This document shows, piece by piece, positions 1 through 7,957 of a stretch of 25,507 nucleotides of DNA (the stretch's first letter is position 1; the number at the start of each line of letters is the position of its first letter). The notes under the pieces are model-generated. The model had not been told where the DNA came from, did not search any database, and saw nothing but the letters and a program-made list of their open reading frames with translations. The stretch lies in NCBI GenBank assembly GCA_019422485.1, contig JAHZDG010000026.1, positions 1 to 25,507 on the forward strand, given 5' to 3'. The position numbers and the translations under genes are program-made. The DNA is from Alistipes sp. Its GTDB lineage: Bacteria > Bacteroidota > Bacteroidia > Bacteroidales > Rikenellaceae.

Positions 1-39
1 CAGAGCCAATAGACTCCCCATCCATATTTGTGTTCTCAT
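1..39 (-). CDS. Start of a fourth TlpA-like lipoprotein, cut by window edge
   Basis: Read on the minus strand from an ATG at 37-39, the first 13 codons give MRTQIWMGSLLAL, almost the same as the signal peptide of the neighbouring gene (MSTQVWMGSLLAL). The reading frame runs off the left edge before the lipobox. It lies 26 nt downstream of the stop of the preceding paralog and in the same direction, so it is most likely the next gene of the same operon. By homology it should be a DUF4369/thioredoxin lipoprotein, but the catalytic part is outside the window. Confidence 0.75.
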   Translation of the reverse strand, partial: MRTQIWMGSLLAL

Positions 40-65
40 AATGAATCTCTTATTGAAATTGGCCC

Positions 66-1193
66 CTACTTTTTCGGTTGGTTTTTCAGTCGGCCGATTT
101 TTTGCTCAAAAAACCCGGGTCCATAACCGAACCATTGCTGTTCGACCACCCCCTGCGGCGAAATCAAAAAGAACGTAGGAAAACCTTCAACCCGGTAAGG
201 AATGGAAATGGATTGATCCAAGGGTTGTTGATCGTTCCACAGACTGGTCCAACATACGCTGTCCCGCTTCAGAGCGTTCTGCCAAGTTTCTTTATTGTTA
301 TCCATCGAGAAGCTGACGATACGCAACGAATCGCTGTAAGTTTCCGTCATCTGGCGCATCTCTTTGTTGGCCATGATACAGGGGCCACACCAGGCTGCCG
401 TAAAATCCAATAACAGATATTTCCCGTCTTTGCCTACAAAATCAGATAAGCGAACCGGCTTCCCAATCTGATCTTCTGCTTCGAAATCCAAAAACGGTTT
501 CCCTACGGTAACCGGTTCCGTATTCAGGAACAAGCGAATTCGCTTTGCATAGGAACTGGCTTGCAACTCGGGCGACATCTGATCGAACAACATCTGAACC
601 GTATCCCGTGAGTAAGAATACATGTCATAACTCAACTTAATAAGGGAAGGGTAGGTATCCGGATGTGCAAACATATAAGCTCGCTTCATGCTATCGTGTT
701 GTCGGCTGAGACGTCGAATCTGACGTAACAGCATCGCCCCTTCTTCCCCTCTTTGCATCGCTGCAGGCATTTGAGTCAAGAGTTTCACCAATGAATCCTG
801 TTCTATCAACCACGATTGAGCAACCGCACGAACATGTTCATCCTGAATATCATATTTCGAGAGGGAGAGATTTACCTTATGTGGGAAATCACTTTTATCA
901 CCCTGAAGCGTAATCCGTTCGTTTCCCATCAACAGCGAGGTCCCTACAATGGGCTCTGTTTGTATGATCAGACGGACAGACATCGGTTCTTCGGCCAAGA
1001 CGCCCTGCATCTGGAATCTTCCTCCAATGAGTTGGGTGCTGTCCATTTTTTCATTCGTTTGTACATTGATCAAATAGACATCCGTACTGTCCGGGAAACC
1101 GGTCACGTCCCCCTGAATGACATAACCTTTTGGTCCGCCGCAGGCCAGCAGACCCAGAGCCAGCAGGCTCCCCATCCATACTTGAGTGCTCAT
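66..1193 (-). CDS. TlpA-like thiol-disulfide oxidoreductase lipoprotein (DUF4369 + thioredoxin), WCGPC
   Basis: This 375-residue protein is a predicted lipoprotein facing the periplasm. Its short signal peptide ends in the lipobox LLAC with Cys18, followed by GG. Residues about 22-105 resemble a DUF4369 domain (YVIQG..TGFPDST, then a DS..LIGGRF segment). A charged helical linker follows, and a thioredoxin/AhpC-TSA-type domain occupies about 230-370. The redox motif is the classical WCGPC with Cys269 and Cys272, and the cis-proline loop reads GFPT. Such proteins normally reduce periplasmic disulfides, for example in cytochrome c maturation or repair of oxidised proteins; the real partner is not visible. 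It is third in transcription order of a minus-strand array of paralogs, with 57 nt to the gene before it, so co-transcription is likely. No terminator is seen between the copies. Confidence 0.9.
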   Translation of the reverse strand: MSTQVWMGSLLALGLLACGGPKGYVIQGDVTGFPDSTDVYLINVQTNEKMDSTQLIGGRFQMQGVLAEEPMSVRLIIQTEPIVGTSLLMGNERITLQGDKSDFPHKVNLSLSKYDIQDEHVRAVAQSWLIEQDSLVKLLTQMPAAMQRGEEGAMLLRQIRRLSRQHDSMKRAYMFAHPDTYPSLIKLSYDMYSYSRDTVQMLFDQMSPELQASSYAKRIRLFLNTEPVTVGKPFLDFEAEDQIGKPVRLSDFVGKDGKYLLLDFTAAWCGPCIMANKEMRQMTETYSDSLRIVSFSMDNNKETWQNALKRDSVCWTSLWNDQQPLDQSISIPYRVEGFPTFFLISPQGVVEQQWFGYGPGFFEQKIGRLKNQPKK

Positions 1194-1250
1194 GGTTTCA
1201 AAAGAGATTAGTTAAAATATCATATCCCCTCACGTCCATCTGCCCCTCTA

Positions 1251-2372
1251 TTATTGATTTTTCAGGCTACCGATCTTTTTGTCGAAAATACCTTGTCCAT
1301 AACCGCCCCATCTTTGAATGATTTTCCCTTGGGGGTCGATCACAAAAAAGGCCGGTACACCCTGAACCCGATAAGGAATGGAGATCGTGTTCCGATCCGC
1401 ATTTTCTGCACTCCACAGGCTCGGCCAACAAATACTGTCTCGTTGCACGGCGTTCAGCCAAGTCTCCCGGCTGCGATCCTGCGAAAAGCTGACGATCTGC
1501 AACGAATCGCTGTAGGTATCGACCATCCGGCGCATCTCTTTGTTGGCCATAATACAAGGACCGCAGCCCGCAGAAGTGAAATCCAGCAACACATATTTGC
1601 CGTCTTTACCCACGAAATCCGACAGCCGTACTCGATTCCCGTTCTGGTCCTCGGCTTCGAAATCCATAAAGGAATCACCCACCGCAACCTTGCCACTCTC
1701 GAGATAGGTCCGAATCCGTTTGGCCCAGGAACAGGCTTGCAGTTCGGGCGACATCCGATCGAACAACATCTTCACGGTATCTTTCGGGAAGTAATAGATG
1801 TGGTACTTCAAATAGCTCAAACTGGGATAAGTATCTGTATAGGTAAACAGATATTCCTTCTGAATGGAATCGACGATGCGGTCAATCTCCGATACCCGTT
1901 GGAAGGCAGTCTCAACTTGTTGTTCATACTGCGGATCATCTAACACATTTACGACACTTAGTACCAATGAATCCCGTTCTGCACTATAAGCGGCCGTCTG
2001 TACATCCAACTGCGTCATCTGATCCTGATATTTCGAGCCCGAAATCTGCATCCAATAGGGAAAATCCGAAACATCACCTTTCACCTTGACACGTTCATTC
2101 CCCAGCGTCATCGTCAAAGATCGAGTGAATGACGGAGAGGAGATGGTCAGCCATAAAGTTTGAGGCTCTTGTTCTAAACAGCTTTGCAGTTGAAAACGAC
2201 TATCGATCATCCAGGTACTGTCGAGATACTTTTCGGACTCCATGTTATACAACAGGATTTTCGTACTATCCGGCAATCCCGTAATTTCACCTTCAATCAC
2301 AAAACCTTTCGGCCCGCCGCAAGCTAGCAGACCCAGAACCAGCAGGCTCCCCATCCATGCGTTTATTCTCAT
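1251..2372 (-). CDS. TlpA-like lipoprotein paralog with altered site GCGPC
   Basis: This 373-residue paralog has the same architecture as its neighbours: signal peptide with lipobox LLAC (Cys18), an N-terminal DUF4369-like part, a helical linker and a C-terminal thioredoxin domain. The redox cysteines are Cys270 and Cys273, but the Trp that normally precedes the first Cys is replaced by Gly (SAGCGPC), and the cis-Pro loop is GVPA rather than GFPT. The Trp packs next to the active site in thioredoxins, so its loss probably changes redox potential or substrate choice; this is inference. The signal peptide segment WMGSLLVLGLLACGGPKG is nearly that of the downstream copy. The gene lies between two paralogs, 57 and 68 nt away, in one probable operon. 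Confidence 0.9.
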   Translation of the reverse strand: MRINAWMGSLLVLGLLACGGPKGFVIEGEITGLPDSTKILLYNMESEKYLDSTWMIDSRFQLQSCLEQEPQTLWLTISSPSFTRSLTMTLGNERVKVKGDVSDFPYWMQISGSKYQDQMTQLDVQTAAYSAERDSLVLSVVNVLDDPQYEQQVETAFQRVSEIDRIVDSIQKEYLFTYTDTYPSLSYLKYHIYYFPKDTVKMLFDRMSPELQACSWAKRIRTYLESGKVAVGDSFMDFEAEDQNGNRVRLSDFVGKDGKYVLLDFTSAGCGPCIMANKEMRRMVDTYSDSLQIVSFSQDRSRETWLNAVQRDSICWPSLWSAENADRNTISIPYRVQGVPAFFVIDPQGKIIQRWGGYGQGIFDKKIGSLKNQ

Positions 2373-2440
2373 CTCTTTCCTCTTTTTTAATTCAAAATAC
2401 GTATTTTACACTGATTACATCTTCACCGGACGCGTAAACC

Positions 2441-3562
2441 TTATCTGTTTCTCAACCACCCGATATGCTTTTCAAAAAAGCCGGGACCAAAACCAATCCA
2501 TTTCTGAATAACACGCCCCTGCGGATCGATCACAAAAAAGGTCGGATAACTTCTCACCTGATACGGAATTGAAACAGCCTGTGTGTTCAGCTGTTCATCG
2601 CTCCAGAGACTGATCCAACAGACGCTGTCACGCTGCAAAGCGGTTTTCCAATCGTCCCGTTTGTCATCTATCGAGAAGCTGATGATCCGTAACGAATCGC
2701 TATACGTATCGACCATCTGGCGCATCTCCTTGGCCGCTACCATACATGGTTTACACCAGCGATGCGTAAAATCCAGCAACAGATACTTCCCTTCTTTGCC
2801 CACAAAATCCGACAGTCGCACCCGATTCCCGTGCTGGTCCTCGGCCTCGAAATCCATAAACGGATCGCCTACGGCAATACTCGGACTTTCAATATAAGTC
2901 CGGACCGGTTTTGCAAATGAACTCGACTGCAGCTCCTCAGACATCTGACCGAACAACATCTTCACCGTATCCTTCGATATGTCAAACATTTTCTGTCCCA
3001 GATAGACTAAACTCGGATAGGTGTCGGGATGACGGAACAAATAGTCTGTTTTGACGGAGTCCATGCGCACATAGAACTCATTCAAGGCTTCCATGGTTCG
3101 AATCCCTTGAGGCGTAGCCCGCTCTTCTGCCGACATCGCCCGACAAATTTTCAGCACCGAATCCTGTTGCAAACGATACGGCAATACTCCTTTTTCAAAA
3201 TCGACATATTGATCCTGGTATTTGGATCCGGAAACCGTCACATCATATGGGAAATCCGACAAATCTCCTGAGATCGTTATCTTTTCATTGCCAATCATCA
3301 TATCCAGGAAGACTATCGAAGATTTCAAAACGGTTCCGAACCGCACACGGCGAGGTTCTTCCGGGAGGCTACCTTCCATTCGCAGCTGCCCTCCGATCAA
3401 TCGGGCACTATCTACCGTTAAGCGACTCTGATAATCATTCAAATAAAACAGTGTACTATCCGGAAATCCGGTTAGTTCACCCTGAATCACATAACCTTTC
3501 GGCCCGCCACAAGCGAGCAGGCCCAAGAACATGAGCATAGCGGCCCATTTACACTTTCCCAT
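2441..3562 (-). CDS. TlpA-like lipoprotein paralog with WCKPC active site
   Basis: First gene of the minus-strand array as read by RNA polymerase, 373 residues. The signal peptide differs in its first half from the other copies (MGKCKWAAMLMF) but ends in the same lipobox LLAC (Cys18) and GGPKG. The DUF4369-like region begins with YVIQGELTGFPDST. The thioredoxin domain carries Cys270-Lys-Pro-Cys273 (RWCKPC), with Lys in the first variable position instead of Gly, and a SYPT cis-Pro loop. The residues between the two cysteines are the main determinant of thioredoxin-fold redox potential, so this copy probably differs in function from the CGPC copies. I found no clear TAnnTTTG box directly upstream, so the operon promoter is not identified. 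Confidence 0.9.
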   Translation of the reverse strand: MGKCKWAAMLMFLGLLACGGPKGYVIQGELTGFPDSTLFYLNDYQSRLTVDSARLIGGQLRMEGSLPEEPRRVRFGTVLKSSIVFLDMMIGNEKITISGDLSDFPYDVTVSGSKYQDQYVDFEKGVLPYRLQQDSVLKICRAMSAEERATPQGIRTMEALNEFYVRMDSVKTDYLFRHPDTYPSLVYLGQKMFDISKDTVKMLFGQMSEELQSSSFAKPVRTYIESPSIAVGDPFMDFEAEDQHGNRVRLSDFVGKEGKYLLLDFTHRWCKPCMVAAKEMRQMVDTYSDSLRIISFSIDDKRDDWKTALQRDSVCWISLWSDEQLNTQAVSIPYQVRSYPTFFVIDPQGRVIQKWIGFGPGFFEKHIGWLRNR

Positions 3563-3914
3563 AAAGCAATGATATTAAGCAATAAGATATTCCGCCAGCT
3601 TCTTTCATCCCGTTCCAGACAACAGGATTACATCCTCGTACGCATCTCTATAAAATTAATTATATTTTTTGTTAAAAAACGACGTTCTTCACTAAAAAAT
3701 CAACGAAACAGATTCTATTTCTATCTCTTTTCAAAATCACCTCCTAACAGATTCTCATTTTCGCACTTTCCCCTATCCTCATTTCCTACAAATTTTTTGA
3801 AAGCCCATCACCGTCGGACAAGTCCCCTTCAGCCACTCCCAAACACCGCCTCCCATAACCCGTTAGGCATCATAGCAAACGAGATTCGCGATAGGAGGAT
3901 CTCAAATATATCAT
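3563..3914. other. AT-rich spacer between divergent operons
   Basis: About 350 nt without a credible gene. It separates the minus-strand TlpA array from the plus-strand transporter operon and should hold the promoter of the array. No good TAnnTTTG box is visible on the minus strand. The open frames here are low-complexity and resemble no protein I know. Confidence 0.6.
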
Positions 3915-3922
3915 TACCTTTG
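3915..3922 (+). promoter_or_regulatory. Probable -7 box for the transporter-metY operon
   Basis: TACCTTTG matches the Bacteroidota -7 consensus TAnnTTTG exactly. No TTTG lies at the ideal distance upstream, so the -33 element is weak or absent. Transcription would begin near 3929 and leave a leader of about 95 nt before the transporter ATG. Confidence 0.5.
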
Positions 3923-3999
3923 TAGCATTTGGTGAGCAGAGGGCCGACCTGAACGTTTTTAAAGACGTCAACCCCTCAATCCTCCCCAAAACAAACACT

Positions 4000-4020
4000 A
4001 TGCTTGATAACCCTCGATAA
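4000..4020 (+). other. Six-codon upstream ORF (MLDNPR) in the transporter leader
   Basis: ATG at 4000 starts a six-codon frame ending in TAA at 4018-4020, only 3 nt before the transporter ATG at 4024. It lies in the predicted leader, so termination here could couple translation to the transporter start or act as a leader peptide. A weak hairpin (TG-A-ACGT / ACGTCA around 3950-3971) precedes it. The uORF may be chance. Confidence 0.3.
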
Positions 4021-4023
4021 TTT

Positions 4024-5700
4024 ATGAACTGGATATCCGATCTATTTTTCGGGAATGCTTCCTTTTGGGGCGGCGGTGTCGCCCATTCGGTGTTGATTTT
4101 GGCGCTGGTGATCGCCATCGGCGTCGCGTTGGGCAAAGTAAAAATCGCCGGTATTTCACTGGGCATTACCTGGATTCTTTTTGCCGGGATCGCCTTCAGC
4201 CATTTCGGCATGCGACTCAACGAACACCTCCTGCATTTTGTGAAAGAGTTCGGACTGATCCTGTTCGTCTATTCGATCGGGCTCCAGGTAGGCCCCGGGT
4301 TCTTCTCCTCGTTTAAGAAAGGAGGAGTACGCCTGAATATGCTGGCTACAGCCATCGTTCTACTGGGGGTGGTCGTCACTTATGTGCTCTACCGGACGAC
4401 CGGCCTGCCCATTACCACCATGGTAGGGATCATGTCGGGGGCCGTTACCAACACCCCGGGACTGGGGGCCGCCCAACAGGCTAACAGCGACCTGACCGGC
4501 TTTGACAATCCGGACATCGCCACAGGGTATGCCGTTGCCTATCCGCTGGCCGTCATCGGAATTATCGCCACGATGATCTTCTGCCGCTGGCTGTTTAAGA
4601 TCGACCCGAAACAGGAGGAAGCCAACGCCCTCAGTTCTCAGGGACAGGGAGAGGTTTCCGGGGCTCGACGGCTGTCGCTGCGCCTGAGCAACCCCTCGCT
4701 GGACGGCAAGACCGTCGACGAAATTCACGACCTGATCAACCGAAATTTCGTCATTTCACGTATGCGTCATAAAGACGGAACGGTCGCCATCGTTACGCCG
4801 GACACCCGCCTGCATATTGGAGACGACATTCTGGTCGTCACTTCGGCTTCAGCGGCGCCTTCGGTCACGGCATTTCTGGGCGAAGAGATCGAAATCGAGT
4901 GGAAACACCTCAATACGAAACTGATTTCGCGACGCATTCTGATCACCAAATCGAGCCTGAACGGTAAATCCCTGGCCCAATCGCGGGTCAGCAGCCTGGG
5001 AGTCAACATCACCCGGGTCAACCGTGCCGGGGTCGATCTGGTTGCCAATCCCGCCCTGCAATTGCAGATCGGAGACCGCGTCACCGTCGTGGGTACCGAA
5101 ACCGCCATTGCCGAAGTGGAAAAAATCCTCGGCAACTCGCTCAAACGACTGAACTCGCCCAATTTGTTCCCGATTTTCCTGGGGATTTTCCTGGGGGTGA
5201 TTCTGGGGAGCATTCCGTTCGCCTTCCCGGGCATTCCTCAACCCATCAAACTGGGGCTGGCCGGAGGACCGTTGATCGTCTCGATCCTCATCAGCCGCTT
5301 TGGACCGCAGTATAAGCTGGTCACCTACACCACCATGAGTGCCAACCTGATGCTGAGAGAGGTGGGGATCGCCCTCTTCCTGGCTTGTGTAGGCCTTAGC
5401 GCCGGAGAGGGATTCATCGAAACCGTGGTCAACGGCGGATACATGTGGATCGGTTACGGTATCCTCATCACCCTCATTCCGTTGCTGGTCGTCAGCTTTT
5501 TCGCCCGGTGGGTCTGGAAAGTCAATTTCTACTCCCTGACCGGTCTGATTGCCGGAGCCACCACCGACCCTCCCGCGTTGGCTTATGCCAACGACGCCTC
5601 AGGAAACGACATTCCGGCGGTCGCCTACGCCACGGTCTATCCGTTAACCATGTTTCTGCGCGTACTGAGTGCACAGCTGTTAATTCTGTTCTTAGCCTGA
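4024..5700 (+). CDS. AspT/YidE/YbjL-type antiporter with two TrkA-C domains
   Basis: This 558-residue inner-membrane protein has the layout of the aspartate:alanine exchanger (AAE) family. An N-terminal membrane half (about 15-195) and a C-terminal membrane half (about 380-558) flank two cytosolic TrkA-C (RCK-C) domains at about 205-285 and 294-370. The halves carry matching repeat motifs: GAVTNTPGLGAAQQ in the first and GATTDPPALAYAN in the second, the signature of the AspT/YidE/YbjL duplication. Length is normal for the family. The substrate cannot be read from sequence; the best-known member, AspT, swaps aspartate for alanine, while many relatives are uncharacterised. The metY gene starts 27 nt downstream and likely shares the transcript, which suggests an amino-acid or sulfur-metabolite role, but this is inference. 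Confidence 0.9.
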   Translation: MNWISDLFFGNASFWGGGVAHSVLILALVIAIGVALGKVKIAGISLGITWILFAGIAFSHFGMRLNEHLLHFVKEFGLILFVYSIGLQVGPGFFSSFKKGGVRLNMLATAIVLLGVVVTYVLYRTTGLPITTMVGIMSGAVTNTPGLGAAQQANSDLTGFDNPDIATGYAVAYPLAVIGIIATMIFCRWLFKIDPKQEEANALSSQGQGEVSGARRLSLRLSNPSLDGKTVDEIHDLINRNFVISRMRHKDGTVAIVTPDTRLHIGDDILVVTSASAAPSVTAFLGEEIEIEWKHLNTKLISRRILITKSSLNGKSLAQSRVSSLGVNITRVNRAGVDLVANPALQLQIGDRVTVVGTETAIAEVEKILGNSLKRLNSPNLFPIFLGIFLGVILGSIPFAFPGIPQPIKLGLAGGPLIVSILISRFGPQYKLVTYTTMSANLMLREVGIALFLACVGLSAGEGFIETVVNGGYMWIGYGILITLIPLLVVSFFARWVWKVNFYSLTGLIAGATTDPPALAYANDASGNDIPAVAYATVYPLTMFLRVLSAQLLILFLA

Positions 5701-5727
5701 TTGTATCACCTTAACCGATATAACGCC

Positions 5728-7020
5728 ATGGAAAAACATACTCCAAAACCCGGTACGGTCTGCGTACAGGCCGGCTGGACCCCCAAGAAAGGCGAACCTC
5801 GCGTGTTGCCCATCTACCAGAGCACCACATTCAAATACGAAACCAGCGAACAAATGGGTAAATTGTTCGATCTGGAAGAGAGCGGTTACTTCTATACCCG
5901 TTTGCAAAACCCCACCAATGATGCCGTTGCCGCCAAAATCGCCCAACTGGAAGGCGGGATCAGCGCCATGCTGACCTCATCGGGGCAGGCAGCCACGTTC
6001 TATGCGCTGCTCAACCTCTGTTCGGCCGGTGACCACATCGTCAGCGCCTCGGCCATCTATGGCGGGACCTACAACCTGCTGGCCGTAACCCTCAAAAAAC
6101 TGGGTATCGACACCACGTTCATCGATCAGACCGCTTCAGAAGAAGTGATTGCCCGCGCCTTCCGGCCCAACACTAAGGTTCTGTTCGCCGAATCGATCTC
6201 CAATCCGGCCATGAACGTCCTCGATATCGAAAAATTTGCCCGCATCGCTCACGCTCACGGGGTACCTTTGATGGTGGACAACACCTTCCCGACCCCGATC
6301 AACTGCCGTCCGTTCGAATGGGGCGCCGACATCATCACCCATTCGACCACCAAATACATGGACGGTCATGCCACCAGTGTCGGGGGTGCAATCGTGGACA
6401 GCGGCAATTTCGACTGGGAAGCCCATGCAGACAAGTTCCCGGGACTGACCCAACCGGATGAATCCTATCACGGACTGGTTTACACCCAGGCCTTCGGCAA
6501 AAACGCCTATATCACCAAAGCCACCGTCCAACTGATGCGTGATTTGGGAGCCATTCCTTCCCCGCACAACGCCTTCCTGTTGAATCTCGGGTTGGAAACG
6601 CTCCATTTGCGGGTTCCGCGCCATTGCGAAAACGCCCTGACCGTGGCCCGTTACCTCCAGTCTCGTCCGGAAGTGGCCTGGGTACACTATCCGGGTCTGG
6701 AAGGAGATCCTTTTCACGAACTGGCCCAGAAATACATGCCCAACGGCACCTGCGGCGTGTTGACCTTCGGGCTGAAAGGGGGACGGGATTTCTCGGTGCG
6801 TTTCATGGATAATCTCCGTCTGGTGGCCATCGTGACTCACGTAGCTGACGCCCGGACCTGCGTTCTGCATCCGGCCAGCCACACACACCGTCAGCTGAGC
6901 GACGAACAGCTGATCGAAGCCGGAGTTGCTCCCGATCTGATCCGACTGTCGGTAGGGATCGAAGATGTCGACGACATTCTGAGCGATATCGACCAGGCTC
7001 TGACCGCTACAACCCGATAA
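5728..7020 (+). CDS. metY: O-acetylhomoserine sulfhydrylase (aminocarboxypropyltransferase), PLP-dependent
   Basis: A 430-residue Cys/Met-metabolism PLP enzyme. It most likely makes homocysteine from O-acetylhomoserine and sulfide in the cytoplasm, feeding methionine synthesis. Visible motifs are the N-terminal VLPIYQSTTF, the phosphate-binding YTRLQNPTND, LTSSGQAA, and STTKYMDGH, whose Lys209 should form the Schiff base with PLP. The C-terminal part has VADARTCVLHPASHTHRQLS, then IRLSVGIEDVDDIL. These fit MetY better than MetB or MetC, whose proteins are shorter (about 380-400). Methionine gamma-lyase is a close relative and cannot be fully excluded. I take the ATG at 5728; a longer frame from a TTG at 5701 exists but adds residues not typical of the family. 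It follows the transporter by 27 nt and ends before a strong terminator. Confidence 0.92.
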   Translation: MEKHTPKPGTVCVQAGWTPKKGEPRVLPIYQSTTFKYETSEQMGKLFDLEESGYFYTRLQNPTNDAVAAKIAQLEGGISAMLTSSGQAATFYALLNLCSAGDHIVSASAIYGGTYNLLAVTLKKLGIDTTFIDQTASEEVIARAFRPNTKVLFAESISNPAMNVLDIEKFARIAHAHGVPLMVDNTFPTPINCRPFEWGADIITHSTTKYMDGHATSVGGAIVDSGNFDWEAHADKFPGLTQPDESYHGLVYTQAFGKNAYITKATVQLMRDLGAIPSPHNAFLLNLGLETLHLRVPRHCENALTVARYLQSRPEVAWVHYPGLEGDPFHELAQKYMPNGTCGVLTFGLKGGRDFSVRFMDNLRLVAIVTHVADARTCVLHPASHTHRQLSDEQLIEAGVAPDLIRLSVGIEDVDDILSDIDQALTATTR

Positions 7021-7039
7021 TATCTATTTTCATATAACA

Positions 7040-7080
7040 AAAGCCAGGAAACGATATGGTCGTTTCCCGGCTTTGTTTTT
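7040..7080 (+). terminator. Rho-independent terminator of the transporter-metY operon
   Basis: AAAGCC-a-GGAAACGA, loop TATGG, TCGTTTCC-c-GGCTTT, then GTTTTT. The stem has 14 pairs with one A/C mismatch, 19 nt after the metY stop codon. Confidence 0.9.
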
Positions 7081-7271
7081 CCGTAGGAGGGGGTAGTCCT
7101 CGAATTACAACACCGTTTCAAAATCTTGCAGATAGCGCCAATCTTGCAATCTCCTGATCATACGAATCCTCGAGCGGGAACTGGATTCACCCTCGATCAA
7201 TCCGATCATCCGGACTCCACGCAGGGTCAATGCATTATATACGGTATCGCATCCTATGAACCGTCCGAACA

Positions 7272-7497
7272 TCAATAAGGATTCAAGGCCGGCGCCGGTG
7301 CATCGGAATAAACCAATCCATCCGTCAAAGTCAGTTTGGCATCCTTCCGCGGATTCTTCCAGTCGAACGTCAAAAAATGCCTGCCTTTCGGCAGCTGATA
7401 CCGCCAAAAGAGTTCTAAACGACGTCTCCGAGAATCGGCGGGCATCCGTACTACAATTAGCAATGGAAATTAATCCGAACGTCAAAAACTCTTTCAT
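7272..7497 (-). pseudogene. Remnant of a secreted hydrolase-like gene (C-terminal tail only)
   Basis: On the minus strand a start-like piece (MKEFLTFGLISIANC) in one frame is followed, after a frame change near 7455, by about 60 residues in another frame that look like real protein: LELFWRYQLPKGRHFLTFDW and then KNPRKDAKLTLTDGLVYSDA, ending NPY-stop at 7272. The pattern (Trp-rich strand, PKG turn, KNP, YSD) resembles the beta-sandwich tails of some Bacteroidota secreted hydrolases, possibly ADP-ribosylglycohydrolase-type; I recall this only loosely. No body of such an enzyme lies upstream. The open frame that continues on to 7105 is out of register with this tail and is probably noise. Confidence 0.45.
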
Positions 7498-7537
7498 GAA
7501 CGGCCTTTTGAATGAATTAGGGTGATAAGTCTAATCA

Positions 7538-7882
7538 TTGGAATCCATAAAAAGTAATCGTACATGTGAACATTACGGAGAAGAGATTCCCATGTTCCAT
7601 GATGCATATACGATATGTCAAAAGTGCGGAAAAGAAACAGCAACAAATTTCCCCTATTGGGTAAAATGTAATCCTCAAGGTAGCATAAACGACTTTTATT
7701 CTGCTTATCGGCATGCTAGAGGGAGGCTGCAAGAGGTCAAAATGCCTTATTCCAAAGACCATCAGGACCGGCTTAATCGGAAACTATGGCAAATAACCGC
7801 ATTAAAAAGTGAAGGGACAGTTGTATTACTCACTATTTTCTTCGGATCCTGCGGTCTGTCGAATATCAGTAAAATACTATGA
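7538..7882 (+). CDS. Hypothetical small protein with a degenerate zinc-ribbon start
   Basis: A 114-residue frame I do not recognise. Residues about 10-31 look like a zinc ribbon, with CEHYGEEI and later ICQKCG. The first knuckle should be C-x2-C, but the second Cys is a Tyr here. The middle is basic and polar, and the end has a short hydrophobic stretch (VVLLTIFFGSCG). The frame has only a TTG start (7538), with a stop just upstream; an internal ATG at 7592 preceded by GGAGAAGAG is the other option and would drop the first knuckle. The base composition is AT-richer than the metabolic genes, like the rest of this decayed stretch. It may be a fragment of a larger gene rather than a working protein. 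Confidence 0.4.
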   Translation: MESIKSNRTCEHYGEEIPMFHDAYTICQKCGKETATNFPYWVKCNPQGSINDFYSAYRHARGRLQEVKMPYSKDHQDRLNRKLWQITALKSEGTVVLLTIFFGSCGLSNISKIL

Positions 7883-7957
7883 ATAAATAAAATATCTATA
7901 TTTTAGATCTTTGATATAAACGGAAGCTTTCTAAAAATTATTGAGATAATAAAACAA

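Noticed and set aside
1254..1943. 229-codon plus-strand frame opposite the GCGPC lipoprotein gene
   Set aside because: It lies wholly inside a clear conserved gene on the other strand and has no family features; similar antisense frames lie opposite the other array copies.
6136..6888. 250-codon minus-strand frame inside metY
   Set aside because: Antisense shadow of a strongly conserved enzyme gene; the His- and Gly-rich product has no recognisable motif.
7108..7149. Short direct repeat AATCTTGCA, twice within 40 nt
   Set aside because: Nine bases only, in degraded sequence, without other copies or flanking signs of a mobile element.
7105..7497. 130-codon open frame on the minus strand
   Set aside because: Only its first 15 codons look protein-like. 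The strong protein signal (LPKGRHFLTFDW) lies in another frame, so I treat the region as a pseudogene remnant and the long frame as chance.
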